From a virus: 29,154 nt of DNA. Under the pieces are notes generated by a model. The model was not told the origin of the DNA, ran no database searches, and was given only the letters and a program-made list of their open reading frames with translations. A program made the position numbers and the translations under genes. The stretch covers positions 1 to 29,154 of IMG/VR virus record IMGVR_UViG_3300023109_000090; one strand, written 5' to 3'. The stretch's first letter is position 1. Each line of letters starts with the position of its first letter. Below are positions 10,193 to 18,497 of the stretch, one piece after another.

Positions 10193-11710
10193 CTAGTGTT
10201 TTATTTGCTTAGACTTTCCTCTAAGTATTTGAATCAGCTCTTTAGGCTTTAAATTAGAAAGCCTTAATTTAGCTTGTCTTGTTGACGCAAACTTTTCTTT
10301 TTTAGCTCGCTGAACTATGTACTCCGGAACGTTAAGCTTGCTAGCTAACACTCCATAAGTTATCCATTTGTACATAGCGTCTTCAGCAAACTTATGAACT
10401 TGCATTTCGCCGTCAGTGCCAAGACTATCACTTATATAGTCTAATATCACAGTTTTTCCAGCAATGTTAGAGCTAAAATTAATTTTTCCTAACCTTTGGT
10501 CAATATAATAAGAACCATTTATTTGAGCTCTTGTTGGCTCAAGACCATATCTTTCACCCTGCTGAGGCCAGTATGTATCATCTTCATAATCCTCAGTTTG
10601 ATTTTCGTGAGGTGTGTTAGCTTTGTAGTTAGCCCAAGTAGAAGACTCGAAGGCGTTTGGTGAACTTAACTTTCCTATAGGTAGAGCGGTAGCTATAGAT
10701 ATTCCAGAAACCTCTGAAAACACTTTTAACTGGTCGCTAATTACGTTTGTGTTATTTTCTGTCCAAGGCGCTATGCATATTATCGTTAAGTAAACATCGC
10801 CAGTCACGTTTGTTACATCTAGCTCGGTTTCTGTTATTTTTTCTCCTGTTTCTCCATTTGACCATTCTAAATAACCTATATCGTAATAGTCTGCGTTTTT
10901 GTTCGTAGTGGCAGATCCAGGTGCGCGGTCGTCGTGTCTTAGATTTCGAGACGGTTGCTCTGTACTTAATCCAACTCTAATGGTTGTGCCTGGCGTGTTA
11001 AAAGTACCTGTAGTAGCGCCCGCGGGATAACCTTCAGTAGCGTTACTAATAATCTCTTGTGTAGAAGCGGCGACCGTAGTGGCTGTAGCTGTTAAATCAA
11101 TTAAAGTAAAATCAGTAACATTTATTATTTTATAGCAATAGGTGACAAAAGATCCAAAGCCTAAATATCTCGTAGGATGTTGTTCTATAATTAACTTGTC
11201 ATTGTTGTTGGCCTCTGCCTCTGTAAAGTCATTTACACCAACATTCCGTCCTAACTGTCCAAAACCACTGCTTACCCAGGTGTTTTTTTTGTTTAACTTA
11301 AACTCACTTGAAGTGTCGATATTGTAGTCGTAGCTTCCATCAGCATCTTGAGAAATTTCAAACGGATTAGAAGTATCACTAGTAGGGTATAGAGGATGTT
11401 TAACACCAGCAGAATCGACCCAGCTGATCTGAGTATAGTTGACATAGTCTTTTGGCAGCATCATTGTCAAGCTAGGCGGCACGTCTATTTGCTGTGCTTT
11501 AACCGATCTAAGCGTGTCAAAAGAAAGCTCAGCTAAAGCTCTATACGCATGAAACTGAACGTCAGTTCTACTAACATTATTTATAATTTTTTCATCACCA
11601 ACGTACACCACCATAAATTGGCTGATAATGTCGTCTAAAGAAACAAACTGATAACCACCTAAGTCACCAGCTTCGTAATAGTCAAAATCTGTGTTGTTTA
11701 TGTAGCCCAT
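10193..11710 (-). CDS. tail tube/head-tail connector-like structural protein, 505 aa
   Basis: I recognise the conserved ends of a phage structural family common in uncultured marine and crAss-like phages. Residues 20-110 contain VSLDDIISQFMVVYVGDEK, FHAYRALAELSFDTL and LPKDYVNYTQISWVD. The C-terminal ~110 residues contain GSYYIDQRLGKINFSS, DGEMQVHKFAEDAMYKWI and a basic tail rich in Lys and Arg. These proteins sit between the capsid genes and the nozzle gene and are thought to form a ring or tube in the head-tail connector. The middle (about residues 170-340), rich in Thr and Asn, looks less conserved and may be an inserted domain. The start is 4 bases after the preceding stop. The exact ring it forms cannot be told from sequence alone. 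Confidence 0.7.
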   Translation of the reverse strand: MGYINNTDFDYYEAGDLGGYQFVSLDDIISQFMVVYVGDEKIINNVSRTDVQFHAYRALAELSFDTLRSVKAQQIDVPPSLTMMLPKDYVNYTQISWVDSAGVKHPLYPTSDTSNPFEISQDADGSYDYNIDTSSEFKLNKKNTWVSSGFGQLGRNVGVNDFTEAEANNNDKLIIEQHPTRYLGFGSFVTYCYKIINVTDFTLIDLTATATTVAASTQEIISNATEGYPAGATTGTFNTPGTTIRVGLSTEQPSRNLRHDDRAPGSATTNKNADYYDIGYLEWSNGETGEKITETELDVTNVTGDVYLTIICIAPWTENNTNVISDQLKVFSEVSGISIATALPIGKLSSPNAFESSTWANYKANTPHENQTEDYEDDTYWPQQGERYGLEPTRAQINGSYYIDQRLGKINFSSNIAGKTVILDYISDSLGTDGEMQVHKFAEDAMYKWITYGVLASKLNVPEYIVQRAKKEKFASTRQAKLRLSNLKPKELIQILRGKSKQIKH

Positions 11711-11714
11711 CTAT

Positions 11715-12452
11715 TTATCTTTTTTGTTGTAAAACTGTATTCTGATCAGCTTGCCCAGCAACCTGAACTAAGCTAAAGTCTTTTATAGAAACACCAGCCA
11801 TTTGAAGTATTTTTAAAACTAAGTCTCTTTCTTCTGACTTGTCTAGTCCAAAATGCCTTGTTGAGTTGTTTGAGTTGTATATAGCTTTATCGTTAACAAC
11901 CATATACGTCCAGTTAGGATCTTGAGGCTTTTTGTAATAAGAAAAATTTACAGTACCAACCTCATTGCCATACGAACCTAACGTTGACGGGTTAGGCTTT
12001 ATAAATATTGTGTTTTGAAGTTGATAATAATTAGGCCTAGAGCTAGTGGGTTGAGTTAAATAACCACTAGCGCTTATTTTATTAGACTCATCTCTAGTTA
12101 TTTTTTCTACGTACACGAAACTATTAGACGTGGTAATGTCTACTGAAGAAGCCTTATAACAGTCGCTTGGTAAACCATAACCGCTGCCTTGAGGCGATAG
12201 AGGTGCGTGATAAATAAATCTAGATAACTTTTCTTCTATAATTTCTATAGAGTCAGGAGTAAACTCAGATAAAGAGCTTGGTAGTGATCTTTTAGCTTGA
12301 TCTAAGTCGTAAAAGTATTGCTCAAATATTTCCATCTGAGCTTGTCTGGCGAATAGGTTAAACTCTTGAGGCGTAATATAACCTCGCTGTTCTTTGTTAG
12401 CTAATGCTAACACTGTTTGATATACTGTGTCTACGTTTGCAAATTGCGCCAT
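11715..12452 (-). CDS. head-tail adaptor/connector-like structural protein, 245 aa
   Basis: The N-terminus, VDTVYQTVLALANKEQRGY followed by ITPQEFNLFARQAQMEIFE, is a signature I recall from small connector or tail-tubular proteins in uncultured marine and crAss-like phages. The first ~60 residues look helical, as in adaptor proteins that dock on the portal. The remainder mixes beta segments, for example NTIFIKPNPS and VNFSYYKKPQDPNW, with a helical region near the C-terminus (EERDLVLKILQMAGVSI). It lies between the capsid-proximal 280-residue gene and the 505-residue connector-like protein, which fits a role at the head-tail interface. The ATG follows an A/T-only leader and a small hairpin at 12474-12499. 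Confidence 0.65.
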   Translation of the reverse strand: MAQFANVDTVYQTVLALANKEQRGYITPQEFNLFARQAQMEIFEQYFYDLDQAKRSLPSSLSEFTPDSIEIIEEKLSRFIYHAPLSPQGSGYGLPSDCYKASSVDITTSNSFVYVEKITRDESNKISASGYLTQPTSSRPNYYQLQNTIFIKPNPSTLGSYGNEVGTVNFSYYKKPQDPNWTYMVVNDKAIYNSNNSTRHFGLDKSEERDLVLKILQMAGVSIKDFSLVQVAGQADQNTVLQQKR

Positions 12453-12473
12453 TATGTTTTATTTTTATAGTTA

Positions 12474-12499
12474 AGCAACCACCCCGGAGAGTGGCTGCT
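12474..12499 (-). other. intergenic RNA hairpin
   Basis: On the minus strand AGCAGCCAC pairs with GTGGTTGCT: nine base pairs including one G-U, with an 8-nt loop. It fills most of the 61-base gap between the 280- and 245-residue genes. The bases downstream in the transcript (TAACTATAAAAATAAAAC) are A-rich rather than U-rich, so it is not a standard intrinsic terminator. A role in mRNA processing, stability or shielding of the next start is possible. Confidence 0.5.
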
Positions 12500-12513
12500 C
12501 TACCATAAGATGA

Positions 12514-13356
12514 TTACGCGTTTAATCGCTTTTCTATGTTGGAGTATATCTCCATTCCTTCATCTGTTTTAAACCACGCGGCTAAAGCAGAGTATGGGTG
12601 TTCATCAAACGGAACTGTCATTAGTTTTCTATCGTTAGATCCCCAACTAAACGTTCTTTGGTCTGATGATAATTTAATAATTCCAAGTTCGCTCGCTTTA
12701 ATACCAAAGTTTCTAAGCTGAACGTTGTCATCGTTTACTAGCTCTAAGAATAAAACAGGATTTCTTTTAGCGTATAATAGCAAATCTCTTTTAAGTTCCT
12801 TAGAACTCATCTTAGATACTTTAGAGCCAAGCTCTACACGCATTACAGCTTCAGCCATGTCAATTTCTAAGCTTTGAGCTGCGTTTAGTGCTTCGATTTC
12901 TATCTCTATCATCTCAACCTCGTTGCCAGCAATAGCGGCAGGCTTGTGTTCGTAGAAAATCTTATCTCTTTGTGGGTGATATAAAGATAAAAGCTTTTGA
13001 AGTACAGTTTTATTTTTAGGAACGTTTAAAACTCCATTTCTAAAAATAATGTGCTCTAATCTTTGATCGCCTTTCATTTCATCAACAAATACGGTTCGTT
13101 GATTTGAGCAATACTTCAACTCTCTTTCGTAACCTTTTTCTTCGTCAAAATAATAAATATCACTACCTTTTACCAACTTGCTAAGTGGCTTATCGCTGCT
13201 TTTAAGCATGTAAAATCTATCTTTTATCTCCCAAGTATCTTTTACTGGTGTTGGTAAAGGTTTTTCTTTTACCTGAACAGTAATTGGTTTCATTTCATTT
13301 GTAGCTTTTATTTCTGGCTGTTCTACTTCAGCTTTTTTTGTTTGTTTTTTTGCCAT
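12514..13356 (-). CDS. conserved capsid-proximal protein of unknown function, 280 aa
   Basis: This 280-residue protein belongs, as far as I can recall, to a family found immediately after the major capsid gene in many uncultured marine phages; no biochemical role is known to me. The first ~40 residues are Lys-, Glu- and Pro-rich and probably disordered. A compact region follows, with FYMLKSSDKPLSKLV, DEEKGYERELKY, HIIFRNGVLNVPK and LQKLLSLYHP. Further on are a helical segment (IEIEALNAAQSLEIDMAEA), KMSSKELKRDLLLYAKRNP and the well-kept C-terminal motif VPFDEHPYSALAAWFKTDEG. It is preceded by the strong terminator after the capsid gene, so it may depend on read-through or its own promoter. A head-completion or minor head protein is plausible but unproven. 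Confidence 0.7.
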   Translation of the reverse strand: MAKKQTKKAEVEQPEIKATNEMKPITVQVKEKPLPTPVKDTWEIKDRFYMLKSSDKPLSKLVKGSDIYYFDEEKGYERELKYCSNQRTVFVDEMKGDQRLEHIIFRNGVLNVPKNKTVLQKLLSLYHPQRDKIFYEHKPAAIAGNEVEMIEIEIEALNAAQSLEIDMAEAVMRVELGSKVSKMSSKELKRDLLLYAKRNPVLFLELVNDDNVQLRNFGIKASELGIIKLSSDQRTFSWGSNDRKLMTVPFDEHPYSALAAWFKTDEGMEIYSNIEKRLNA

Positions 13357-13376
13357 GATATAATATAATAATAATT

Positions 13377-13411
13377 AAAAAAAAAGAGAGGAGGAGATTA
13401 TCCTCCCCTCT
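13377..13411 (-). terminator. intrinsic terminator after the major capsid gene
   Basis: On the minus strand AGAGG-GGAG pairs with CTCC-CCTCT (nine base pairs, one bulged T, six-nt loop). The second arm is followed directly by nine consecutive T. The stem begins about 15 bases after the capsid stop codon and ends well before the ATG at 13356. This is the clearest rho-independent terminator in the leftward block and would give the capsid message a defined 3' end. Confidence 0.88.
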
Positions 13412-13425
13412 GTTAATAAAACCGC

Positions 13426-14862
13426 TTAGTTTAACAAGCAGAAGTTGTTTGCACCTTGAACAATCATACATCTTTCAGATAAGAAGTTCATTGTCATTGC
13501 ATCTAAGTCAGAAGTAACAGCTCCAACAGATCCTGTAACCCAAGATTTGTTCTTTCTGCTTTCCATATTAGAAGCACGGTAACGTACGTGCAAGAATGGA
13601 CGCTTAAGGTTTTTACCTAAACCTTGGTCGTACACATTAGATACACCAGCTGGGATAACAACACCACGAATAGCTTCACCACCAGTTGCAGCAGCATTGA
13701 TGCCGCCTCTAGTTTGCTTGTCGTTTAGGTATTTCCAGTCAGACTTGTAGAAGTCATAAGAACCTCTTCTAAATCCAGAGAAACCTAAGTTTAAAGCCAT
13801 GTCTTCAGAGTTGTCAAATACACCGTAAGATGTACCACCAGCGCCGTAAGAGTTCATAGAAGCTAGCATATCGTCGATAGCTAGAGACGTAGATCTATTT
13901 AAAAACATCATGTTTTCTTCAATAGCTCCGTTTTCGTCAAAAGCAGCTAACATAGCATCAAACTCAGCTAAATCAGTAGCAGCGTTAATGCCAGTAACAC
14001 CAGATGATTGGTGACCTCTTGAAGTAATTGCTTTGAAAAGACCTTCAGTACCGTGAAGTCCAGTAACGTCATTTGCAGCGCCAAATGCAATACTTGCTTC
14101 AGCAGCTTTTTCAGCTTCAATACAAACCATCTCTAAGTAATCGTTGAAACGAGACTTAGTATCGCCAGCAGCTTTTAAGTACCAGTAGTAACCACCTTGT
14201 CCGTCTTCACCAGAAACTTCAACCCAACCAATTTGAGCAGCGTCAGATCCAGATACTTCGTACATGTCTTTAACGATGATCGGCTTGTTAGTGAAGCTAG
14301 AGAATACAGGCTCGTTAGCAGTCGCTTGATTAGTTGTTCCTTTTGCGAATTCAGAACCAAATACTAAAACTTTGCAAGTGTCATCGCCATCTGCGAAGCC
14401 AGCATCATCTAAGTGTTCAAAACCATAAGGAGTAACTGTAAATGCGTCTGTAGTAGCAGCATCAGCAACGCTTACACGCGCAGTGATAGTTTGTCCACCA
14501 CCAGCAATCAACACCATGTCTCCAACTCTAAGGCCGTGACCTGTAGTTTGTGCAACACCGTCTTGAGTTTTAGCTACCTTCATTGTAGAAGCAGCAGCAG
14601 CAGTAATAGTACATTCATAAGATAAGTGTAACCTACCTTGCTCTGACCATACAACTTGATCAGCAGACATAGCTTCTTCAGCACTTACTTGCGCTAAGAA
14701 TCCTGATATAGTTCTCTGTCCGAAAACTTCAGCTTCTTCAGCGATTAAGTCTGGAAGATATTGCTGTGCCCACCCACTGTTCTGTAGGTCTAAATAATTT
14801 TCCGATCCGATAACCTTTTGAGTATAGTCTTTACCAGTCGGAGTAAAACTTGAAATTGCCAT
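13426..14862 (-). CDS. major capsid protein, 478 aa
   Basis: The protein forms the icosahedral shell. The identification rests on gene order (terminase, portal, acidic scaffold-like protein, then this gene), on length (478 residues, usual for HK97-fold capsid proteins of crAss-like phages) and on motifs I recall from marine phage capsids: an N-terminal QKVIGSENYLDLQNSGWAQQ, and near the C-terminus RPFLHVRYRAS, KSWVTGSVGAV, MTMNFLSERC and ANNFCLLN. The Ala/Gly-rich, mildly acidic composition also fits. A loop around residues 95-160 (GLRVGDMVLIAGG, VTPYGFEHLDDAG) looks like a surface-exposed beta insertion. It has an A/T-only leader (AAATTAAAA before ATG) and is followed by the strongest terminator in the window. 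Confidence 0.9.
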   Translation of the reverse strand: MAISSFTPTGKDYTQKVIGSENYLDLQNSGWAQQYLPDLIAEEAEVFGQRTISGFLAQVSAEEAMSADQVVWSEQGRLHLSYECTITAAAASTMKVAKTQDGVAQTTGHGLRVGDMVLIAGGGQTITARVSVADAATTDAFTVTPYGFEHLDDAGFADGDDTCKVLVFGSEFAKGTTNQATANEPVFSSFTNKPIIVKDMYEVSGSDAAQIGWVEVSGEDGQGGYYWYLKAAGDTKSRFNDYLEMVCIEAEKAAEASIAFGAANDVTGLHGTEGLFKAITSRGHQSSGVTGINAATDLAEFDAMLAAFDENGAIEENMMFLNRSTSLAIDDMLASMNSYGAGGTSYGVFDNSEDMALNLGFSGFRRGSYDFYKSDWKYLNDKQTRGGINAAATGGEAIRGVVIPAGVSNVYDQGLGKNLKRPFLHVRYRASNMESRKNKSWVTGSVGAVTSDLDAMTMNFLSERCMIVQGANNFCLLN

Positions 14863-14891
14863 TTTTAATTTATTTTAAATGGGTTAATAAT

Positions 14892-16052
14892 TTATTTTCG
14901 TTTATTAATTTTAAACTTAAAATCAGAAGAACTTTCACCTACTACTCTAACCTTCACTCCGCTAGTATTGATCTCTCCACCGTGTTCTTGGCGAGGATTC
15001 ATGCTAACGTTTTTAGATTTAGCAACACTATCTTTTAAAGCGTCAGCTTTGCCTTGCTCATAAAAATGCTGTGCTATAGCATCTGGGTTCATAGCTGTGT
15101 ATAAAGATTTGTGATAACCTTTAGCATCAGAGATTGTATTGTCTTCGTTCAAAAACTTTTTGATGAAGTTGTTAATATCACTCTGCGTTTCTTTAACCGA
15201 CTCTTTGTTCTTAACATTAAACCTATACTTTTTATCACCGACGTTGTATTCAAAACCTTTGAACTTGTCGTTGAAAAGATTATCAGTTTTTTGTTTAAAA
15301 GTACTGAGTCGCTTTTCAGCTACTTTTTTGGACTCTTCCGACTCCTTGTTATACCTGTTGAAAAAATTGATAGCCTTTTGTTGTTCTGTTGTTAACCTTG
15401 AGCCATTTTTAATTTCATCATAGTAGTTGGATTTTACACTCTCCAAGTGGTTCTTTGCCTGAGCAACTTGCTCCTTCAAAGCTAATTTCTTTCTTCTTAT
15501 ATCTCTATCCTCGTCCATCTCTTCGTCAAAAGAAAACTGATCTTCCATCATGAAGTCTATTTCTTCTGCATTTAAATGAGGTTTAGTTTGCTTATAATAT
15601 TCTCTTAGAAGAGTTAAGTTATCTAAACCAGAGTAATCTCTGTTTAAGTTGACATAATCTTCTAGTGTACCGCCAGTGTCATTCATAAAGTCAACTAACT
15701 TTTGAATATTTTCTGGTAGTGGCTGACCAGTAGCTTCAGCTTCTTCTACAGCTTCTTCTACTTCATCAACTAACTCTTTCAAAGCCTCATTCGGCTCTTC
15801 ATCGGTAATTTCTTCTAGTGCTGGAGCTTCTTGTGTTTCGCTTTCCTCCTGTACTTCTTTTTGTTCCGGTGCGGGCTCGTCAGCTCCGTCATTTTCAATT
15901 TGTTCTTGTTCATCAGTAGAATCTGTTGGCGGTTTGCTTAAGTCTACCTTAAAGACGCTATCGTCGTCAGCAGAGCTAAACTTACTTTCTTCAACTGTCT
16001 CTACAGCCTGTTCTTGTGTAGTCTCTTCGACTACGTTTTCGTTTTCTTCCAT
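14892..16052 (-). CDS. putative scaffolding (or head-interior) protein, 386 aa
   Basis: This sits between the portal and the major capsid gene, the usual place for a scaffold. The first ~115 residues are extremely acidic, with long Glu/Asp runs and many Gln and Thr. The middle (about 165-290) is Lys/Glu-rich and predicted helical or coiled-coil, and the last few residues are basic (FKINKRK). Acidic N-terminus, helical body and basic C-terminal tail is the classical composition of phage scaffolding proteins. Crassvirales carry a less understood gene in the same slot, so an ejected or interior head protein is an alternative. No protease motif is visible within it. The leader contains only A and T. 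Confidence 0.7.
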   Translation of the reverse strand: MEENENVVEETTQEQAVETVEESKFSSADDDSVFKVDLSKPPTDSTDEQEQIENDGADEPAPEQKEVQEESETQEAPALEEITDEEPNEALKELVDEVEEAVEEAEATGQPLPENIQKLVDFMNDTGGTLEDYVNLNRDYSGLDNLTLLREYYKQTKPHLNAEEIDFMMEDQFSFDEEMDEDRDIRRKKLALKEQVAQAKNHLESVKSNYYDEIKNGSRLTTEQQKAINFFNRYNKESEESKKVAEKRLSTFKQKTDNLFNDKFKGFEYNVGDKKYRFNVKNKESVKETQSDINNFIKKFLNEDNTISDAKGYHKSLYTAMNPDAIAQHFYEQGKADALKDSVAKSKNVSMNPRQEHGGEINTSGVKVRVVGESSSDFKFKINKRK

Positions 16053-16075
16053 AATATAAAATATAAATTAGTAAT

Positions 16076-18493
16076 TTATCTAGGATCGTAACCACCTAAA
16101 TTAAATCCACTTCCAATAGTATCATTACCTGATGACTCAAAGTTTTTAGGTGGTTTACCTGACTTTCTTTGATCTATAAGCTCTGATTGTTGTGAAGCTT
16201 GAATTTTAGTTCTATTGTCTTTACGATCTTCTTTTTCTTTTTCTCTATTCGTCAACGTTTGGTTATCCATAGCTCTAAGCTGCATGTTGTATTGAAACTC
16301 TTGAGCCATAAGCCTTTCTTTAATGACAGACTCTGCTTGTAATTTTTGAGCGTCAAGTTGAGCTTGCATTTGAGCTAGCTGAGCTTCAGCTTGTTTAAGA
16401 GCCTGTTGCTTTTGCACTTCCATTTGAGCAGATGCTTGTTGTTGTTGTATATTAGCTTGAGACTGCGCTTGAATGTTTTGTTGTTGTATTTGCTGGTCTT
16501 TCTGCATCTTCTTCTTTCTACGTATTTTAAGAAGTTGATTTGCTAACTTAATATTCTTTATTTCTCTTAAATCAATAACATCTTCTAAGTCTATAGTCTG
16601 TTGAGCTAAAGCTTGTTGTATGTTGTTTTCTAGCTTAGCTTGCTCTTCTTCGTCTGGAGCTAAATCTAAAAATATACCAAAGTCATACAAGTGTAGGTTG
16701 CTCATTTCTTCTAACGTAGCTACATTGTGCACTCCAATACTTTGAATAAAAGCGTCTTTAGTAGGCGAATACTCTATTATATCAGATATTCTTAAAGACA
16801 AAGCTTCAGCTACTTCAGTCGTTAAATACAAACCAGAGTTTAATATATGCCTAGTTGCGGTGTTTGAGTTTGCTGCAGCCATTTTTTGAACGCCAACCAA
16901 AGCTCTTTCATCCGGCGTGCTACCATCTCTAGCTTCGTTAAGACCTGTAGTGTCACGTATCATTTGTAAGTAATAGTTGTAATTACCTATTAACGCTTGT
17001 ATTTTATTACCGCCAGATCCAGACGTAATTTCTTGAATAGGTACTTTACCTGGATTCATATCACCTTCTGAAGTAAAGCTTCTTCCAATAACACTACCTG
17101 TTTGAAAGAACATGTTTAAAGCTTCTTGTGGGCTGTAGTTGGTTCCATTGCCTAAGTCTATTTCAGCTAAACCATCAGCGTCAAGATAAACACCATCCGG
17201 AACCATCTTAGACATTACTTGTTGTAACTTTAAGTGCGTAAGCTGTATCATATCAGCAAAACCTGTAATACGCTTAACTAAAGACTCTATTCTACCTTTA
17301 TACATTCTAGGAGCTACAATACTATAGTTCATTTTAACTTTAGTAAAATCGCTCTTAGGTCTCATCATGTTTTTAGACATCTCCCACTTAATAAGCTTAT
17401 CTGTGCCTAAAACCATAGCGCCTTCATATAGACACTCTATTGATCTTTGTAGTTTAGAGAAGTTTTCAGCTTCTTCAGGTGGATTAAAGTTATCGTCTTT
17501 TTCTATAGCTTTATCAGCACCGCTGCCTGTTTCTTTTATTTTGTAAACTTCGTTCATGTACGTCTTGTAGTTAAAGTACAAAACTTGAACTTTGTTGTTG
17601 TCTTCACGGCTAAAGCCTCTACTTCTATTTCTGTTTGATGAAGTATCAGTTCCAGCTTGTTGTATCTCTTCTAAGTCAGACTGCTCTAAGTGAGGAAACT
17701 GCTTAACTAATTCGTTTATGGGTATTTCTTTAACTTCACCAACATAGTATATATCATCAAAATACGGCGACTCAGTATAAGAGTAAACTAAATCAGCTGG
17801 ATCAACATAATCTATAGTAACGCCTTCAGACGTGTTGAAACTAGTTTTTACAGCGCCAATACCTAATACAGTTAGATCGTAAAAAAATTGCTTTTTAATT
17901 AAATCGTACTTGTTGCCTTCCATTAAAACTTTTATAGCTTGCTCTTCAGCTATTTCTACGGCTTGCTTGTAAGTTAGCTGCATGTGAAGCTCTAGCTCTT
18001 CTTGTGTCTGTGGTAAAGTTTCAGGATCGTTTTCATACAAATTCATGCCAAACTCTTCAGCCGCAAAGTCATTCATTTCTTTAGCTGCCATATCACCAAG
18101 TATACTTTCCATATACTCTGTTCGTTTAGCAACGCCATTAGGATCTTGAGAGTACGCTTTAATATCGTACACGCGTTCTGCTATACCGTTAACCACAATA
18201 TCTACAAACTTAGGTATAATTGGTACTGGCGTCCAATCTAAGTTCAGGTAAGATAAGTCTCCGTTTATAGACAACTCATCTTTGTATTTTTTTATTGACT
18301 GTTCACCTCTAGCATAAAGCCTTAGTCTGTGAAAATCATTCTGATAGTCTTCGTACCTGTGACTACCACTGTTATCATTAAACCATTCTGATTCAATAGC
18401 CTTAGCCACCTTTAAACCGTATTCATAACTTATTTTTTCAGCGTCGCTAACGACTTGACTTGGAAAATAATTGTTTACAACAGACTCTGCCAT
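16076..18493 (-). CDS. portal protein, 805 aa
   Basis: The portal forms the dodecameric DNA channel at one capsid vertex and docks the terminase. Evidence is position directly downstream of the large terminase (4-base gap), the ~800-residue length typical of crAss-like and P22-like portals, and features such as a helical N-terminal region with FNDNSGSHRYEDYQ, a wing-like segment with VDYVDPADLVYSY-type sequence, and MIRDTTGLNEARDGSTPDE, which resembles the conserved stem or crown-proximal motif of podovirus portals. From about residue 660 the protein turns into a long Gln/Ala-rich coiled coil (QQQNIQAQSQ, QMEVQKQQALKQ) of roughly 100 residues, which would form a barrel-like extension into the head. 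The last ~30 residues are Gly/Ser-rich and probably flexible. Confidence 0.9.
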   Translation of the reverse strand: MAESVVNNYFPSQVVSDAEKISYEYGLKVAKAIESEWFNDNSGSHRYEDYQNDFHRLRLYARGEQSIKKYKDELSINGDLSYLNLDWTPVPIIPKFVDIVVNGIAERVYDIKAYSQDPNGVAKRTEYMESILGDMAAKEMNDFAAEEFGMNLYENDPETLPQTQEELELHMQLTYKQAVEIAEEQAIKVLMEGNKYDLIKKQFFYDLTVLGIGAVKTSFNTSEGVTIDYVDPADLVYSYTESPYFDDIYYVGEVKEIPINELVKQFPHLEQSDLEEIQQAGTDTSSNRNRSRGFSREDNNKVQVLYFNYKTYMNEVYKIKETGSGADKAIEKDDNFNPPEEAENFSKLQRSIECLYEGAMVLGTDKLIKWEMSKNMMRPKSDFTKVKMNYSIVAPRMYKGRIESLVKRITGFADMIQLTHLKLQQVMSKMVPDGVYLDADGLAEIDLGNGTNYSPQEALNMFFQTGSVIGRSFTSEGDMNPGKVPIQEITSGSGGNKIQALIGNYNYYLQMIRDTTGLNEARDGSTPDERALVGVQKMAAANSNTATRHILNSGLYLTTEVAEALSLRISDIIEYSPTKDAFIQSIGVHNVATLEEMSNLHLYDFGIFLDLAPDEEEQAKLENNIQQALAQQTIDLEDVIDLREIKNIKLANQLLKIRRKKKMQKDQQIQQQNIQAQSQANIQQQQASAQMEVQKQQALKQAEAQLAQMQAQLDAQKLQAESVIKERLMAQEFQYNMQLRAMDNQTLTNREKEKEDRKDNRTKIQASQQSELIDQRKSGKPPKNFESSGNDTIGSGFNLGGYDPR

Positions 18494-18497
18494 ATTT

